Of a stretch of DNA of 64,000 nucleotides, positions 1 to 9,191 are shown piece after piece. The notes below the pieces were generated by a model that saw only the letters and a list, made by a program, of their open reading frames with translations, was not told the origin of the DNA and searched no databases. Where the stretch lies: positions 1,488,001 to 1,552,000 of the forward strand of contig SDAL01000001.1 of assembly GCA_004153385.1 (NCBI GenBank). The letters run 5' to 3'. The position numbers and the translations under genes were made by a program. Every line of letters starts with the position of its first letter. Within the stretch, counting starts at the first letter, position 1. This DNA comes from Paracoccaceae bacterium. Lineage in GTDB: Bacteria; Pseudomonadota; Alphaproteobacteria; Rhodobacterales; Rhodobacteraceae.

Positions 1-591
1 GGCAAGGCCGTTGCCCTCGACATTCGCACAAGCCGTTTCTACCGCGACCGGATCGATATCGGACGCCAGAACCGTTTCCGGCCAGATTTTGGCCGCAGCC
101 ATTGCCAGCACAGCTGTCCCGCAACCTACATCAATCGTATTACGGGCATGAAAGCCGCTTTGTTCCAGCGTATCGAGCGCCAGAAGACAGCCCAGCGTTG
201 TGCCATGGTGGCCGGTGCCAAAGGCCATGGCCGCATCGATGCGCAAGGCGATGGCGTCTTGTGGCACCTTGTCGGCATCGTGGCTGCCATACACGAAAAA
301 TCGCCCTGCCGCGACGGGCGCCAGCTCGCGGCGCACATGCGCGACCCAGTCCTGATCGGGTAATTCGGACACAGCGAAATCCTGCGCGCCGTTGACGGCT
401 GCCAGAAGCGCAAGCCCGATCGCATCGGGGTTTTCCGTGAAATAGGCGCCAACCTCGTAGCGCCCCGAACCATCCTCGATTTCGAACACACCTGTCCCGT
501 AGGGCGCAGGGGTCAACGCTTCCAGTTGCGCCTCCAGTGCCTCGGCGGCGTCACGTTCTGCAAGGGTGGTGTAGGCGGTATAGGTGGGCAT
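1..591 (-). CDS. prmA: Ribosomal protein L11 methyltransferase, partial (C-terminus off the left edge)
   Basis: This enzyme uses S-adenosylmethionine to methylate ribosomal protein L11 in the cytoplasm. The reading frame stays open from the ATG at 591 to the left edge, giving 197 codons; the family is normally about 290 residues, so the C-terminal third is missing. A class I methyltransferase SAM-binding motif (DVGCGTAVLAMAAAKIWP) follows an AFGTGHHGTT stretch, the usual PrmA signature. A good Shine-Dalgarno sequence (GAAAGGAACC) precedes the ATG. The gene reads away from msrA, which is on the same strand further right. The call rests on the PrmA-specific GTGHHGTT motif and I am confident of it. 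Confidence 0.93.
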   Translation of the reverse strand, partial: MPTYTAYTTLAERDAAEALEAQLEALTPAPYGTGVFEIEDGSGRYEVGAYFTENPDAIGLALLAAVNGAQDFAVSELPDQDWVAHVRRELAPVAAGRFFVYGSHDADKVPQDAIALRIDAAMAFGTGHHGTTLGCLLALDTLEQSGFHARNTIDVGCGTAVLAMAAAKIWPETVLASDIDPVAVETACANVEGNGLA

Positions 592-742
592 GATCTGGTT
601 CCTTTCGGCGTCATCTCTGCTTTGGCGGGGATTGGGCGCGGGGTCAAGCGTAAGACGGGCGCGTTGCATCACGCACACACGCCCCCCCCTGTCCTTTTGT
701 AAAAGCATGCACCATTGGTATACCGCCCTTATCTGTCAGGCG

Positions 743-1378
743 TTACACGTGCAGCCCGATCGGGCAAGTAACCCCTGTGCCACCCAAGCCGCAGTAGCCG
801 CGCGGGTTCTTGGCCAGATACTGCTGGTGCGGATCTTCGGCGAAGTAAAACACCGGCGCTGGCCGGATTTCCGTGGTGATGCCGCGATGGCCCGCTTGCG
901 CGAGACGCGCCGCATAGGCGGTACGGCTGGCCTCTGCGGCGCGCGCCTGCTCGGGGCTGAACACATAGATGCCGGAGCGGTATTGCGTGCCGCGATCATT
1001 GCCTTGGCGCATGCCTTGGGTCGGGTCATGCCCTTCCCAGAACACTTTCAAAAGCGCCTCATAGGTGATCACATCCGGATCATAGATCACCCGCACCACC
1101 TCGTTATGACCGGTCATGCCGGTGCATATCTCGTCATAGGTGGGATTAGGCGTGGTTCCGCCAGCATAGCCCACCATCGTAAGCCATACGCCGTCGAGTT
1201 GCCAAAACAGCCGTTCCACGCCCCAAAAGCAGCCCATCCCGAAAATTGCCTGCGCCATGCCCTTGGGCACGTCGGCACGCAGATCGCGGTCGAAGACATA
1301 ATGGGGTTGGGTGATAGCCATGGGCATATCGCGCCCCGGCAGCGCCTCTTCCAGCGTCGGCAAACGGGTCATTTTCAT
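743..1378 (-). CDS. msrA: Peptide methionine sulfoxide reductase MsrA
   Basis: MsrA reduces the S-epimer of methionine sulfoxide in oxidised proteins, using thioredoxin as electron donor, in the cytoplasm. The 211-residue protein carries the catalytic GMGCFWGVE motif, then GYAGG and a [16 protein letters not shown] block typical of the family. Two further cysteines near the C-terminus ([13 protein letters not shown]) are the likely resolving residues. The frame is open far upstream, into the shadow of truA, but the ATG at 1378 has a GGGAG ribosome site and starts just before the family's usual N-terminus, so I chose it. Its neighbours are unrelated housekeeping genes and no operon is evident. 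Confidence 0.95.
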   Translation of the reverse strand: MKMTRLPTLEEALPGRDMPMAITQPHYVFDRDLRADVPKGMAQAIFGMGCFWGVERLFWQLDGVWLTMVGYAGGTTPNPTYDEICTGMTGHNEVVRVIYDPDVITYEALLKVFWEGHDPTQGMRQGNDRGTQYRSGIYVFSPEQARAAEASRTAYAARLAQAGHRGITTEIRPAPVFYFAEDPHQQYLAKNPRGYCGLGGTGVTCPIGLHV

Positions 1379-1576
1379 ATCTGCACTCCCAGATGGTCCT
1401 ACCGCGTTAGATAAGCATGGCGCGCCGATTTTCCAGAGCAGGTACCGCCAAGACATCACGCCATGCCCACCGCAGGCCTCTGCGCCCTTTTCAGGTCGCG
1501 CGAAGCCCCCCGTTTGACGTAGGGGGCCGGACGCAAAAGACTTGCGATGGCAAAGACACGGGGCTATTCGGTCGCA

Positions 1577-2350
1577 ATGCCCAGATTTGCCCTTAAAATC
1601 GAATATAACGGCACCCCGTTTTCGGGGTGGCAACGCCAGACGGATCACCCGTCGGTTCAAGGTGCGATTGAAGCCGCGCTTGGACGGTTGGAGAATGGCC
1701 CCCACACGATCAACGCAGCAGGGCGCACGGATGCGGGCGTTCACGCCACATCCCAAGTGGCCACTGTCGATCTGCAACGTGAGTGGACCGGTTTCAGGCT
1801 GGCAGAGGCATTGAACTTTCACCTTAAGCCTGATCCGGTCGCGATTTTGCAAGTGGCGCGCGTCGCCCCCGATTTCCATGCACGGTTTTCCGCGCTGGAG
1901 CGGCGCTATATGTTTCGTCTTGTGGCACGCCGCGCCCCTGTGACCTGTGACGCAGGCCTGGTCTGGCAGGTCAAAAGCCCGCTTGATGTGGCCGCCATGC
2001 GCGAAGGAGCAGCACATCTGATCGGGCATCATGATTTCACCACCTTCCGCAGCTCCATCTGTCAGGCGAAATCGCCGATGAAAACGATGGACGAAATCGT
2101 GATCGAAGAACATGCCATCCCCTATGGTCAGGAGGTTCGGTTCTACCTGCGCGCCCGCAGCTTCCTGCACAATCAGGTCCGCTCTATCGTTGGCACGTTG
2201 GAAAAGGTCGGGGCGGGGGTCTGGCCGCCCCAGCGCGTCGCCACCGCGCTGGCCGCGGCCGACCGCGCTGCATGCGGTCCGGTGTGTCCACCCCAAGGGC
2301 TTTACCTGAACGGCGTGGGCTACAGCGATGATCCGTTCAAAGAGGCGTAG
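1577..2350 (+). CDS. truA: tRNA pseudouridine(38-40) synthase TruA
   Basis: TruA isomerises uridines 38-40 in the anticodon stem-loop of tRNAs. The catalytic aspartate sits in the [11 protein letters not shown] motif, and the N-terminal [17 protein letters not shown] block is diagnostic. The family's KTMDEI and [14 protein letters not shown] segments follow in order. Length is 257 residues from the ATG at 1577, normal for the family. An in-frame ATG at 1547 would add ten residues; neither start has a clear ribosome site, and I prefer 1577 because homologues begin near MPRFALK. A 7-bp hairpin without a U-tract at 2354-2377 follows the stop codon. Confidence 0.94.
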   Translation: MPRFALKIEYNGTPFSGWQRQTDHPSVQGAIEAALGRLENGPHTINAAGRTDAGVHATSQVATVDLQREWTGFRLAEALNFHLKPDPVAILQVARVAPDFHARFSALERRYMFRLVARRAPVTCDAGLVWQVKSPLDVAAMREGAAHLIGHHDFTTFRSSICQAKSPMKTMDEIVIEEHAIPYGQEVRFYLRARSFLHNQVRSIVGTLEKVGAGVWPPQRVATALAAADRAACGPVCPPQGLYLNGVGYSDDPFKEA

Positions 2351-2377
2351 GCGCGGCATCTGACCACGTGGATGCCG

Positions 2378-3060
2378 ATCAAACCCTCTAGCGATTCACC
2401 AGCTGATCTGCCTTCAGACAACAAACACAGGCGTCAATGCTGGAACCTGACGCTTGCGATGTCAGGTCGGGGCATCCCCGTTTGACGAAGGAATCCAAGC
2501 CCCCCTGCTCAAACGCAGCATACTTTGCCAGCGTCGCGCTATGACGTGTCGGTGGGGACTGTGGCGGATGGATTTCGGGCCTACGAATGCCTGATCCCGA
2601 TGTGATGGCCCGAGATCAACGCGTGCGTGGAGCGCGCATCACCGTTATCGGCCCCACCGAAGATCCCGTCACCGCACAGGTGGCGCGGCTCGTGGCTGGG
2701 GCTCCGGTCGATCAAAGGGCAACCACTGCTTCGCCCAATGCCGAATACGCCTGCCATTTGTAGGTGAGCGGGCTCTGCGGTCCAGTTCCCTTTGTCGATC
2801 AACACCGCAGATCTTCTCAAGCTGATCCAGATCACGGGACCAATGCCAGCCGTCGTGCCCGCCCGCAGCTCTCGTGACTGTCCGGCTCTCGGCCCCGTCC
2901 CTTTCCGCAACAAATGGCAGGCGTTGTCGAAGACCGCTGAAGACAGCACGACCGAAATGGATTGACCGCGTGTTCCCGCTACCATTGCCCCCGAGAAACC
3001 CAACCTCGTCCGGTACAAGCGCATACGCAGCTGGCAACGGACCGTTTCACGGCTGCGGCG
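2378..3060. other. About 680 bp without a credible gene
   Basis: Short overlapping reading frames occur on both strands. One of 58 codons on the plus strand runs from 2587 to 2763, and others on the minus strand reach about 145 codons, but none has a recognisable motif, a ribosome site or consistent codon use. The stretch lies between truA and the polysaccharide genes and may be decayed coding DNA. I see no insertion-sequence signature in it. Confidence 0.4.
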
Positions 3061-5025
3061 TTATTGGGCGGGGGTCGGGCCATCGTTCTTGCCGCGGTTG
3101 CGCGCCAGCTCGCGGGCCTTGTGATCGCGGATGATTTGCAACTGTGGCGCATCTGCGGGCAGGCTTTGGGGGTTATATTCCGGCACGGCCCGCACCATGA
3201 TCGAGAAAATTTCCAGATCATCCCCACGGTCCACCGCCTCGCGCAGATCGCGCAAAACGGCGGCAGTTTCGATCTCCGACAACTGGTCTTCGCGCACACG
3301 GATAATTTTGGGGTGCTCGGTGGTCTGCGCCCCTTTGCGCACCATCAGCTCCTCGTGCAGCTTTTCACCCGGACGCAGACCCGTGGTGACAATTTCGATA
3401 TCCCCATCAGGATTGTCGGTGTTGCGCTCGCTATAGCCTGCGGCGGCAATCAGCTTGCGGGCCAAATCGATGATTTTCATCGGCCGGCCCATATCCAGCA
3501 CATAAACCTCGCCACCTTCGGCGAAAGAACCTGCCAGCAGCACAAGCCGCGCCGCCTCGGGAATGGTCATGAAATAGCGCGTCACGCGCGGGTCGGTTAC
3601 CGTGACAGGCCCGCCACGCGCGATCTGCTCGCGAAAAAGCGGAATGACAGAGCCCGACGAGCCCATGACATTGCCAAACCGCACAATAGAGAAAATCGTC
3701 TTGTTCGAACGCGATGCAAGATCCTGTACCGTCAGTTCGGCCAGCCGCTTCGAGGTGCCCATCATATTGCCCGGACGCACGGCCTTGTCGGTCGATACCA
3801 GCACGAAACGGCTGACATCCAGATCGCGCGCGGCGCGGGCGATCACGGCCGTACCAAGCGAGTTATTGGCAATCCCTACGCGCGCGTTGGCCTCGACCAG
3901 CGGCACATGTTTGTAGGCTGCCGCATGCAGCACCACATCCACCTTATGGGCAATAATCGCCTGACGCACATGCACCGCATCGCACACACTGCCCAGAACC
4001 GGCACGATCTCGCATCCGATCGCCTCGCCCAGCACCCGCATCTCGGCTTCGGCGTTATAAAGGGCGAATTCCGACATCTCGAACAACACAAGCTTGGCCG
4101 GACGGCAGGTCATCACCTGACGGCACAGCTCGATCCCGATAGAGCCGCCCGCGCCGGAGATCATGATCGTCTCGCCGCGATAGGCGGTGCAGCCCGTCAC
4201 AATGGAACTGGCAAGGTTTTCGCGCGGCAACAACGCAGAGGTCCCTGCAGGCATCAACTTGCCCATCAACTTGTCGCCCCCCAGCAGTTGCGCGAACGCA
4301 GGCAGGGTTTCGACCTCGATCCCGAGTTTTGCCAGCCGCTTCGAGATGAACGTCTGTTTTTGCACCGACACCGACGGCATGGCCAGAATGATCCGGTTGA
4401 TCTTGTATTTGTCGATCAGGCGCTCTGCATGTACGGCGGAATAGATCGGCAGGCCGTTCAGGTTCATCCCGCTGAGTGTGCCGTTATCGTCGAGAAACGC
4501 ATATACCATCAGGCCTGCGCGATTGTGCAACTCATGCGCCAACGCCATCCCCGTGCGCCCTGCGCCGTAAATCGCGATCCGGCTGACCACATTGGAGCGG
4601 CGATAGATCTGCACGAGAACAAAATACAGCAACCTGCGGGCGGCGAATGTGGCAATGAAATGCACCAGTGCAAAAACCACATGCACCGCTGGACCAAGCC
4701 CGATTTGCGATAATCGTGACAACGCATAGGAGCACATGCCCAGCGTGATCGAGATCAGGAGACTGCGCAGAATCGCATCGCCGTCATACTCTTTCAGCTT
4801 CAACCGCAGCATGCCAAGCACATAGCTCATGGAGAAACTCGCCATGAGCAGGAAAGGCAGATATGACAGCGTGTCCAGAAAGCTTTGGTAGGCGCCTTGC
4901 ACACCTGATTGCAACAAAATCGCAATCCAGAAGGCAAGCGGTACAAGGATCAGGTCAACGGCGGTCAATATCCAGAATTTGTAACGCTGGTTCAGCGCAA
5001 TGACACGTTGAATGAGTGGTCCCAT
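3061..5025 (-). CDS. Membrane-anchored nucleoside-diphosphate-sugar dehydratase/epimerase (CapD/FlaA1/WbpM family)
   Basis: This 654-residue protein probably performs 4,6-dehydration of a UDP-N-acetyl-hexosamine, an early step in making a surface-polysaccharide sugar. The first ~140 residues contain about four hydrophobic segments that anchor it in the inner membrane. A CoA-binding-like Rossmann segment with AIYGAGRTGMA is near residue 150. The catalytic SDR domain starts with GAGGSIG at 291-297. The active-site segment NMMGTSK (420-426) has methionine in place of the usual tyrosine, as is normal for this long-form family. It lies upstream-facing with a sugar transferase and an epimerase on the same strand, a polysaccharide cluster. 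The exact sugar product cannot be read from sequence. Confidence 0.9.
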   Translation of the reverse strand: MGPLIQRVIALNQRYKFWILTAVDLILVPLAFWIAILLQSGVQGAYQSFLDTLSYLPFLLMASFSMSYVLGMLRLKLKEYDGDAILRSLLISITLGMCSYALSRLSQIGLGPAVHVVFALVHFIATFAARRLLYFVLVQIYRRSNVVSRIAIYGAGRTGMALAHELHNRAGLMVYAFLDDNGTLSGMNLNGLPIYSAVHAERLIDKYKINRIILAMPSVSVQKQTFISKRLAKLGIEVETLPAFAQLLGGDKLMGKLMPAGTSALLPRENLASSIVTGCTAYRGETIMISGAGGSIGIELCRQVMTCRPAKLVLFEMSEFALYNAEAEMRVLGEAIGCEIVPVLGSVCDAVHVRQAIIAHKVDVVLHAAAYKHVPLVEANARVGIANNSLGTAVIARAARDLDVSRFVLVSTDKAVRPGNMMGTSKRLAELTVQDLASRSNKTIFSIVRFGNVMGSSGSVIPLFREQIARGGPVTVTDPRVTRYFMTIPEAARLVLLAGSFAEGGEVYVLDMGRPMKIIDLARKLIAAAGYSERNTDNPDGDIEIVTTGLRPGEKLHEELMVRKGAQTTEHPKIIRVREDQLSEIETAAVLRDLREAVDRGDDLEIFSIMVRAVPEYNPQSLPADAPQLQIIRDHKARELARNRGKNDGPTPAQ

Positions 5026-5130
5026 GTATGGCGCTCTGCTTGAAATATGCTTTTACTAATACTCTCACAACACCACTCACGCAAGCGCGGGTACGCAAAC
5101 ACGCATCCCCACGCCTGAAAGCGGCGGTTT

Positions 5131-5736
5131 TCAGCTTAGAACACGTTTTATCGTGCGGATCACCAGTATCAGATCAAAACAAACCGATTGATTGCGCTGA
5201 TACAACATATCCAGCTTTGCTTTCGCCGGAATGCAGGTCTCGCAATACACGCGGTCGGTTTCCTCGGCGGTCGCACAGCGCGACAGCAGCCACTCCTCGT
5301 GGCGGTGATAATACAGCGATGCAATCCCCGTGGCACCGGGGCGTGATTGCAAAACCTGGCCGTAAATCTCTGGAAATCGCTGGACATATTCGCGCAGCGG
5401 CGCACGCGGGCCTACAAAACTCAGATCGCCGCGCAGAATATTCCAAAGCTGGGGCAGCTCGTCACCGCGCGTCTTGCGCAATATCCGCCCGATCCGCGTG
5501 ACCCGCGCCGCCTTGTTGCCCCCCGACACACCGCTGTCGTCGGGGTCCACTGACATCGTGCGGAATTTCCAAAGGCGAAACCCTTGTGTGGGGGTTTTCA
5601 TACGCTCGGCTGCATAGAAGTAAGGGCGGCCTTCGGTGAACATCAACGTGACCAGCACGATCACCATCAGTGTGAGCAACAGCGGCGCCAGCACAAGCGC
5701 CAGCGCAAGGTCGAACAGTCGCTTGGACCATGTCAT
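5131..5736 (-). CDS. Undecaprenyl-phosphate sugar phosphotransferase (bacterial sugar transferase family)
   Basis: Enzymes of this family move a sugar-1-phosphate from a nucleotide sugar to undecaprenyl phosphate at the inner membrane and so start assembly of a surface polysaccharide repeat unit. The 201-residue protein has one hydrophobic segment (about residues 10-33), then FRLWKFRTM, RITRIGRILR-like and ELPQLWNILRGDLSFVGPR motifs, and RPGATG, all diagnostic. It is the short monotopic form with no N-terminal multi-helix domain. Its ATG overlaps the end of the epimerase gene by 4 bp, so the two are translationally coupled; the dehydratase gene lies 105 bp downstream on the same strand. Confidence 0.92.
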   Translation of the reverse strand: MTWSKRLFDLALALVLAPLLLTLMVIVLVTLMFTEGRPYFYAAERMKTPTQGFRLWKFRTMSVDPDDSGVSGGNKAARVTRIGRILRKTRGDELPQLWNILRGDLSFVGPRAPLREYVQRFPEIYGQVLQSRPGATGIASLYYHRHEEWLLSRCATAEETDRVYCETCIPAKAKLDMLYQRNQSVCFDLILVIRTIKRVLS

Positions 5737-6620
5737 CGGGCGCGTTCCTCTATCGTGCGAAGTTCCATCAGATCGGCCACGAGCGTCTGGGCACGTGCGG
5801 GGGTTTCCCCCACCAGCCCCAATGCCACGGCGCGCCCAACATCCATCGCCACGCAGCCAATCGCACCGTCGGGGGCGGGGCGTGTGGAAAACGGCTCGCC
5901 AGCTGCGCGCAAGATATCATCCATCGCGACCACATCAGGCAAGGCAAGGTTGATCACCGCAGGCACCTGCGCCCCATAGGCCGCCAGCCGCGCCAGCCGC
6001 GCCAGCGCCCGCGCCAAGGCCTGTGGCCCGATAAAGCTGCGCCGCGGGCCGGACCCGTCGGCAAAGACATCGACCACGCGGCCGCCTTCCGGGGCCGCGC
6101 GGCCCAATAGTGCATCCGCCCCCAGCACATTGCCGATCCGCACACAACACACACCGGACTGGCCCGCGACCGCCTGCTCCATCTCGTATTTTGCCGCGCC
6201 ATAGGGGCTTTGCGGGCGCGGCATATCGTCTTCGTGAAACACCTGCCCCTGATCGGGGGCGCCGTAGACGGCCGCCGAGGAGGCGATGATCACCGGACGG
6301 CCTGCGGCACGGGCCGCCGCATGGGCCGCCTGCGCCAGATCGCGGTTACAAGACAGCGTCTGCGGCGTGCCGGCGGTCGGGCCGGCCAGATGCAAGATCA
6401 CATCGCTTGTGCGCGCCTCGGCTTCAAACGCATCGGGCTGGGTCAGCGGATCAAAGATCACAGAACCGCCCTGCCCCTCGCGGCGCGCCTGAAACACCGG
6501 CTCCAGACCAGCAGGACCCAGCGCCCATGCGCGCGCCAAAAGCGGCCCCAACCGCCCCGTTCCACCGGTTACAAGGCATCTGACGGGTGCCTTGGCACCC
6601 AAATGTGTCGCGACAGGCAC
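5733..6620 (-). CDS. NAD-dependent epimerase/dehydratase
   Basis: This is a 295-residue extended short-chain dehydrogenase that likely changes a nucleotide sugar feeding the adjacent sugar transferase. The nucleotide-binding motif GGTGRLG lies near residue 20. The catalytic pair is visible as YGAAK in the context SPYGAAKYEME, preceded by an IASSAAVYG strand. The start is GTG at 6620, chosen because GGAG lies at the right distance upstream. It is the first gene of a three-gene minus-strand polysaccharide set. The substrate is not determinable; homologues are annotated as UDP-glucose 4-epimerase-like. Confidence 0.85.
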   Translation of the reverse strand: MPVATHLGAKAPVRCLVTGGTGRLGPLLARAWALGPAGLEPVFQARREGQGGSVIFDPLTQPDAFEAEARTSDVILHLAGPTAGTPQTLSCNRDLAQAAHAAARAAGRPVIIASSAAVYGAPDQGQVFHEDDMPRPQSPYGAAKYEMEQAVAGQSGVCCVRIGNVLGADALLGRAAPEGGRVVDVFADGSGPRRSFIGPQALARALARLARLAAYGAQVPAVINLALPDVVAMDDILRAAGEPFSTRPAPDGAIGCVAMDVGRAVALGLVGETPARAQTLVADLMELRTIEERAR

Positions 6621-6937
6621 TCTGTTGCTCCGCTTTTAGAAATAGGCCGGCATATATGGCAAGCCTTTGGCCGCTTATCGGAAGAAATCGCTTTTACAGC
6701 AAGCAGCTTGTGCAGGCGCGGGGCTGTTTTCACGACAAAACGGTATAATTTCCACTTGGCTTTGGCATAAAACGGGCCCGTACCGGATGACAGGAGGCAC
6801 ATCCCGGACGGGCGCATAACCGTGCAACCACCCGCCACCGTCGCGCTATAAAGCGTCTTTGCACAGCCCTTCGAGCAAACCGGTTCTGGACCTTTGCGCG
6901 CCGCAGTGATTGTTTGGCCCAAATTGTGGAGAGAAAA
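6621..6937. other. Divergent intergenic region, about 320 bp
   Basis: This stretch separates the polysaccharide set (minus) from the aminotransferase gene (plus) and should hold promoters for both. It is less GC-rich than its surroundings, with runs such as the TATAATTTCC near 6745. I see no gene, repeat or recognisable operator. Confidence 0.4.
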
Positions 6938-7804
6938 ATGGCTTTCGGAAAAAACATCCGCACCTTTTATGATGGCGCGTGGCATGATGGCGACCAGATG
7001 GTCATGCGCGCAGGCGATCACGGGCTTTGGCAAGGCTCCAACGTCTTTGACGGCGCACGTCTGTTTGACGGGCTGGTCCCCGATCTGGAGGGGCATTGCG
7101 CACGGCTGAACCGCTCGGCCGAGGCCCTTATGATTACCCCGACCGTCGATCCCGATCACATGGTGGATATCGTTCGCGAAGGGCTCAGGCCCTATGGCAA
7201 TGATCGCGCGGTTTACATCCGCCCGATGTACTGGTGTATCAACGGATCGGAACTTGGCGTGGCCCCTGCCCCCAATTCCACCGGATTCGCGATTTGCCTT
7301 GAGGAGGTCGCGATGCCGCCGGCCGAGGCGATGACCACGCTGACCACCACCAGCTTCCGCCGTCCGGTTCTGGCCGATAACGTCTGCGATGCGAAAGCGG
7401 GATGCCTTTATCCCAACAACGCGCGCATGCTGGTGGAGGCGCAGCGCAAGGGATTCGGCAATGCGCTGGTGCAAGATGCGCTTGGCAATGTCGCCGAAAC
7501 GGCGAGCGCGAATGTCTGGATGGTCAAGGACGGTGAATATTTCACCCCGATCGCCAATGGCACGTTTTTGTCCGGTCTGACCCGCAAACGTCACATGCTC
7601 AACCTGCGTGCCGACGGGTATACCGTGCACGAGGCTGTGCTGACGCTTGATGATTTCCGCACCGCAGACGAGGTGTTCCTGACCGGCAACTTCTCCAAGG
7701 TGCAAGGTGTTTCAGCGTTTGACGATGTCAGCTACGCCTACGGCTCCTACACACGCAAAGCGCGCGAATTGTATATGGACTGGGCACAAACCTGCCCGAT
7801 GTAG
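6938..7804 (+). CDS. Class IV aminotransferase (branched-chain amino acid aminotransferase-like)
   Basis: A pyridoxal-phosphate enzyme that probably interconverts branched-chain amino acids and their 2-keto acids in the cytoplasm. The 288-residue protein has the fold-type IV layout: an early FYDGAWHDG segment, GLWQGSNVFDGAR, then AKAGCLYPNNARMLVEAQ carrying the lysine region and LGNVAETASANVW near the cofactor phosphate site. The start ATG at 6938 is preceded by GTGGAGAG; a TTG at 6914 is in frame but lacks a ribosome site. A strong intrinsic terminator follows at 7871. D-amino acid aminotransferase or aminodeoxychorismate lyase are related alternatives in this fold, so I leave the symbol blank. 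Confidence 0.85.
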   Translation: MAFGKNIRTFYDGAWHDGDQMVMRAGDHGLWQGSNVFDGARLFDGLVPDLEGHCARLNRSAEALMITPTVDPDHMVDIVREGLRPYGNDRAVYIRPMYWCINGSELGVAPAPNSTGFAICLEEVAMPPAEAMTTLTTTSFRRPVLADNVCDAKAGCLYPNNARMLVEAQRKGFGNALVQDALGNVAETASANVWMVKDGEYFTPIANGTFLSGLTRKRHMLNLRADGYTVHEAVLTLDDFRTADEVFLTGNFSKVQGVSAFDDVSYAYGSYTRKARELYMDWAQTCPM

Positions 7805-7870
7805 GACGGGTACAGGCCCGCTCCCATCGCACGCCACGTTTCGGGGCCATAGGCGCAGGGGGCATTATTG

Positions 7871-7907
7871 GACCGCGCACAGGCCAAGAGGCCATGCGCG
7901 GTCTTTT
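7871..7907 (+). terminator. Rho-independent terminator
   Basis: A perfect 9-bp stem (GACCGCGCA at 7871-7879 with TGCGCGGTC at 7895-7903) and a 15-nt loop is followed by TTTT. It lies 67 bp after the aminotransferase stop codon and should end that transcript. Confidence 0.85.
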
Positions 7908-8061
7908 ATAAGGCACGCCTTCATTCATTCCCGCCATTTTCACCCCCTTGCGCGCAAGACCTGTTGCCAAGGCCCGATGCGCGCGCAATGATGCGGCCTG
8001 TTTTGCAGATGTTTGCGCCCTGCGTGCGCCGATATCTGCCCATCCAACAAGCGGAGCTTTC

Positions 8062-8517
8062 ATGCGTAAATTTCTGGTGGTTCTTGATGATACACGCGAA
8101 TGTTTGAACGCCATGCGATTTGCCGCGATGCGGGCTGCAAAATCCGGTGGGGGTGTGACCATCATCTCTGTGATCCCGCCAGAGGAGTACCAGCACTGGA
8201 TGGGCGTGGCAGAAATCATGCGCGAGGAGGCCCGTGAACGCATCGAGGCGCATTTCGAGGTGTTTGCCAAATGGATGCGCGACCGTCAGGGGGTCACCCC
8301 GAAGCTGGAGATCCGTGAGGGCGAGCCGCTTAAAGAAATCCTTGATCTGGTCGAATCGGATCCGCAAATCGGGGTTCTGGTGCTGGGGGCGGGTATCGAC
8401 AAAGGTGCGCCCGGCCCGCTGGTCACGCAACTGACGAAAATCGCAGGCTCGCTGCCCTGCCCGTTGACCATCGTGCCCGGCGACATGTCGAAAGAAAAGC
8501 TCGAACAGATCACCTGA
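8062..8517 (+). CDS. Universal stress protein (UspA family)
   Basis: A 151-residue single-domain Usp protein, a small cytoplasmic nucleotide-binding fold linked to stress survival; the biochemical role of individual members is usually unknown. It starts MRKFLVVLDDTRE, the usual first strand with an acidic cluster. The end has the LVLGAGIDKGAPGPLVTQL segment, matching the G-2x-G-9x-G(S/T)-like phosphate loop, then CPLTIVPG. The ATG at 8062 follows GCGGAGCTTTC. The frame is open upstream to 7948 but without a ribosome site. It stands alone, with the iron box of nfuA beginning 31 bp after its stop. Confidence 0.88.
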   Translation: MRKFLVVLDDTRECLNAMRFAAMRAAKSGGGVTIISVIPPEEYQHWMGVAEIMREEARERIEAHFEVFAKWMRDRQGVTPKLEIREGEPLKEILDLVESDPQIGVLVLGAGIDKGAPGPLVTQLTKIAGSLPCPLTIVPGDMSKEKLEQIT

Positions 8518-8547
8518 GGGCGCAGGCGTGCCGGAAGATCTCACATA

Positions 8548-8564
8548 TTTAGAACCGTTCTAAA
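8548..8564 (+). promoter_or_regulatory. Irr-type iron control element (ICE box) upstream of nfuA
   Basis: TTTAGAACCGTTCTAAA is a perfect 17-bp palindrome 57 bp before the nfuA start. It matches the iron control element of the alphaproteobacterial iron regulator Irr (TTTAGAA...TTCTAAA). A TTGACA-like hexamer follows at 8567, so the site would cover or precede the promoter. Regulation by Irr is inference from the motif. Confidence 0.8.
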
Positions 8565-8621
8565 CATTGACATGACCCACCCGAGGGCGCATATCTGTGA
8601 CCCAATCCAAGGAGCGCGCCG

Positions 8622-9191
8622 ATGTTCATCCAAACCGAGTCCACACCGAACCCAGCCACGCTGAAATTCCTGCCCGGACAGACCGTTCTTGACGCAGGCA
8701 CAGCCGATTTCCCGACCGCCGAGGCCGCTGTCAAATCGCCCCTCGCCACGCGTATCTTCGCGGTATCGGGTGTGACGGGCGTGTTCTTTGGCAATGATTT
8801 CGTGACCGTCACCAAAAATGATGCGACCGACTGGGACCACGCCAAACCGGCCATCCTTGGCGCAATCATGGAGCATTTCCAATCCGGTGCACCGGTGATG
8901 GACGGCGAAGGCGCCCCTGCATCCGGTCACACCGCCCATAACAGCGATCATGAAGACGGCGCGATCATCACGCAGATCAAGGAATTGCTGGACACCCGCG
9001 TGCGCCCGGCGGTGGCCCAGGACGGTGGCGATATCACCTTTCACGGATTTGAGCGTGGCGTCGTCTATCTGCACATGCAAGGGGCCTGCGCGGGTTGCCC
9101 GTCGTCCACATTGACGTTGAAAATGGGGATCGAGAACCTGCTGCGTCACTATATCCCCGAGGTGACAGAGGTCCGTCCCGTTGCCAACTGA
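8622..9191 (+). CDS. nfuA: NfuA/NifU-like iron-sulfur cluster carrier
   Basis: This 189-residue protein carries assembled Fe-S clusters to client enzymes. The N-terminal half is the degenerate Nfu_N domain (MFIQTESTPNPATLKFLPG). The C-terminal half is the NifU C-terminal domain with RVRPAVAQDGGDI and the cluster-binding CAGCPSS motif. The ATG has AAGGAG upstream. Its stop codon overlaps the start of tsaB, and rimI follows, a conserved gene order in Rhodobacteraceae. The Irr box at 8548 suggests control by iron or heme status. Confidence 0.95.
   Translation: MFIQTESTPNPATLKFLPGQTVLDAGTADFPTAEAAVKSPLATRIFAVSGVTGVFFGNDFVTVTKNDATDWDHAKPAILGAIMEHFQSGAPVMDGEGAPASGHTAHNSDHEDGAIITQIKELLDTRVRPAVAQDGGDITFHGFERGVVYLHMQGACAGCPSSTLTLKMGIENLLRHYIPEVTEVRPVAN

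Noticed and set aside
1505-1527. Terminator between msrA and truA
   Set aside because: There is a GC hairpin (GCCCCC/GGGGGC) but no U-tract on either strand, so the call is not supported.
743-2359. 538-codon minus-strand frame spanning msrA and truA
   Set aside because: Only the last 211 codons are MsrA. The rest is the antisense of truA and has no ribosome site.
2962-4713. 583-codon plus-strand frame
   Set aside because: It is the antisense shadow of the CapD-type gene; its His/Arg-rich composition is typical of such shadows.
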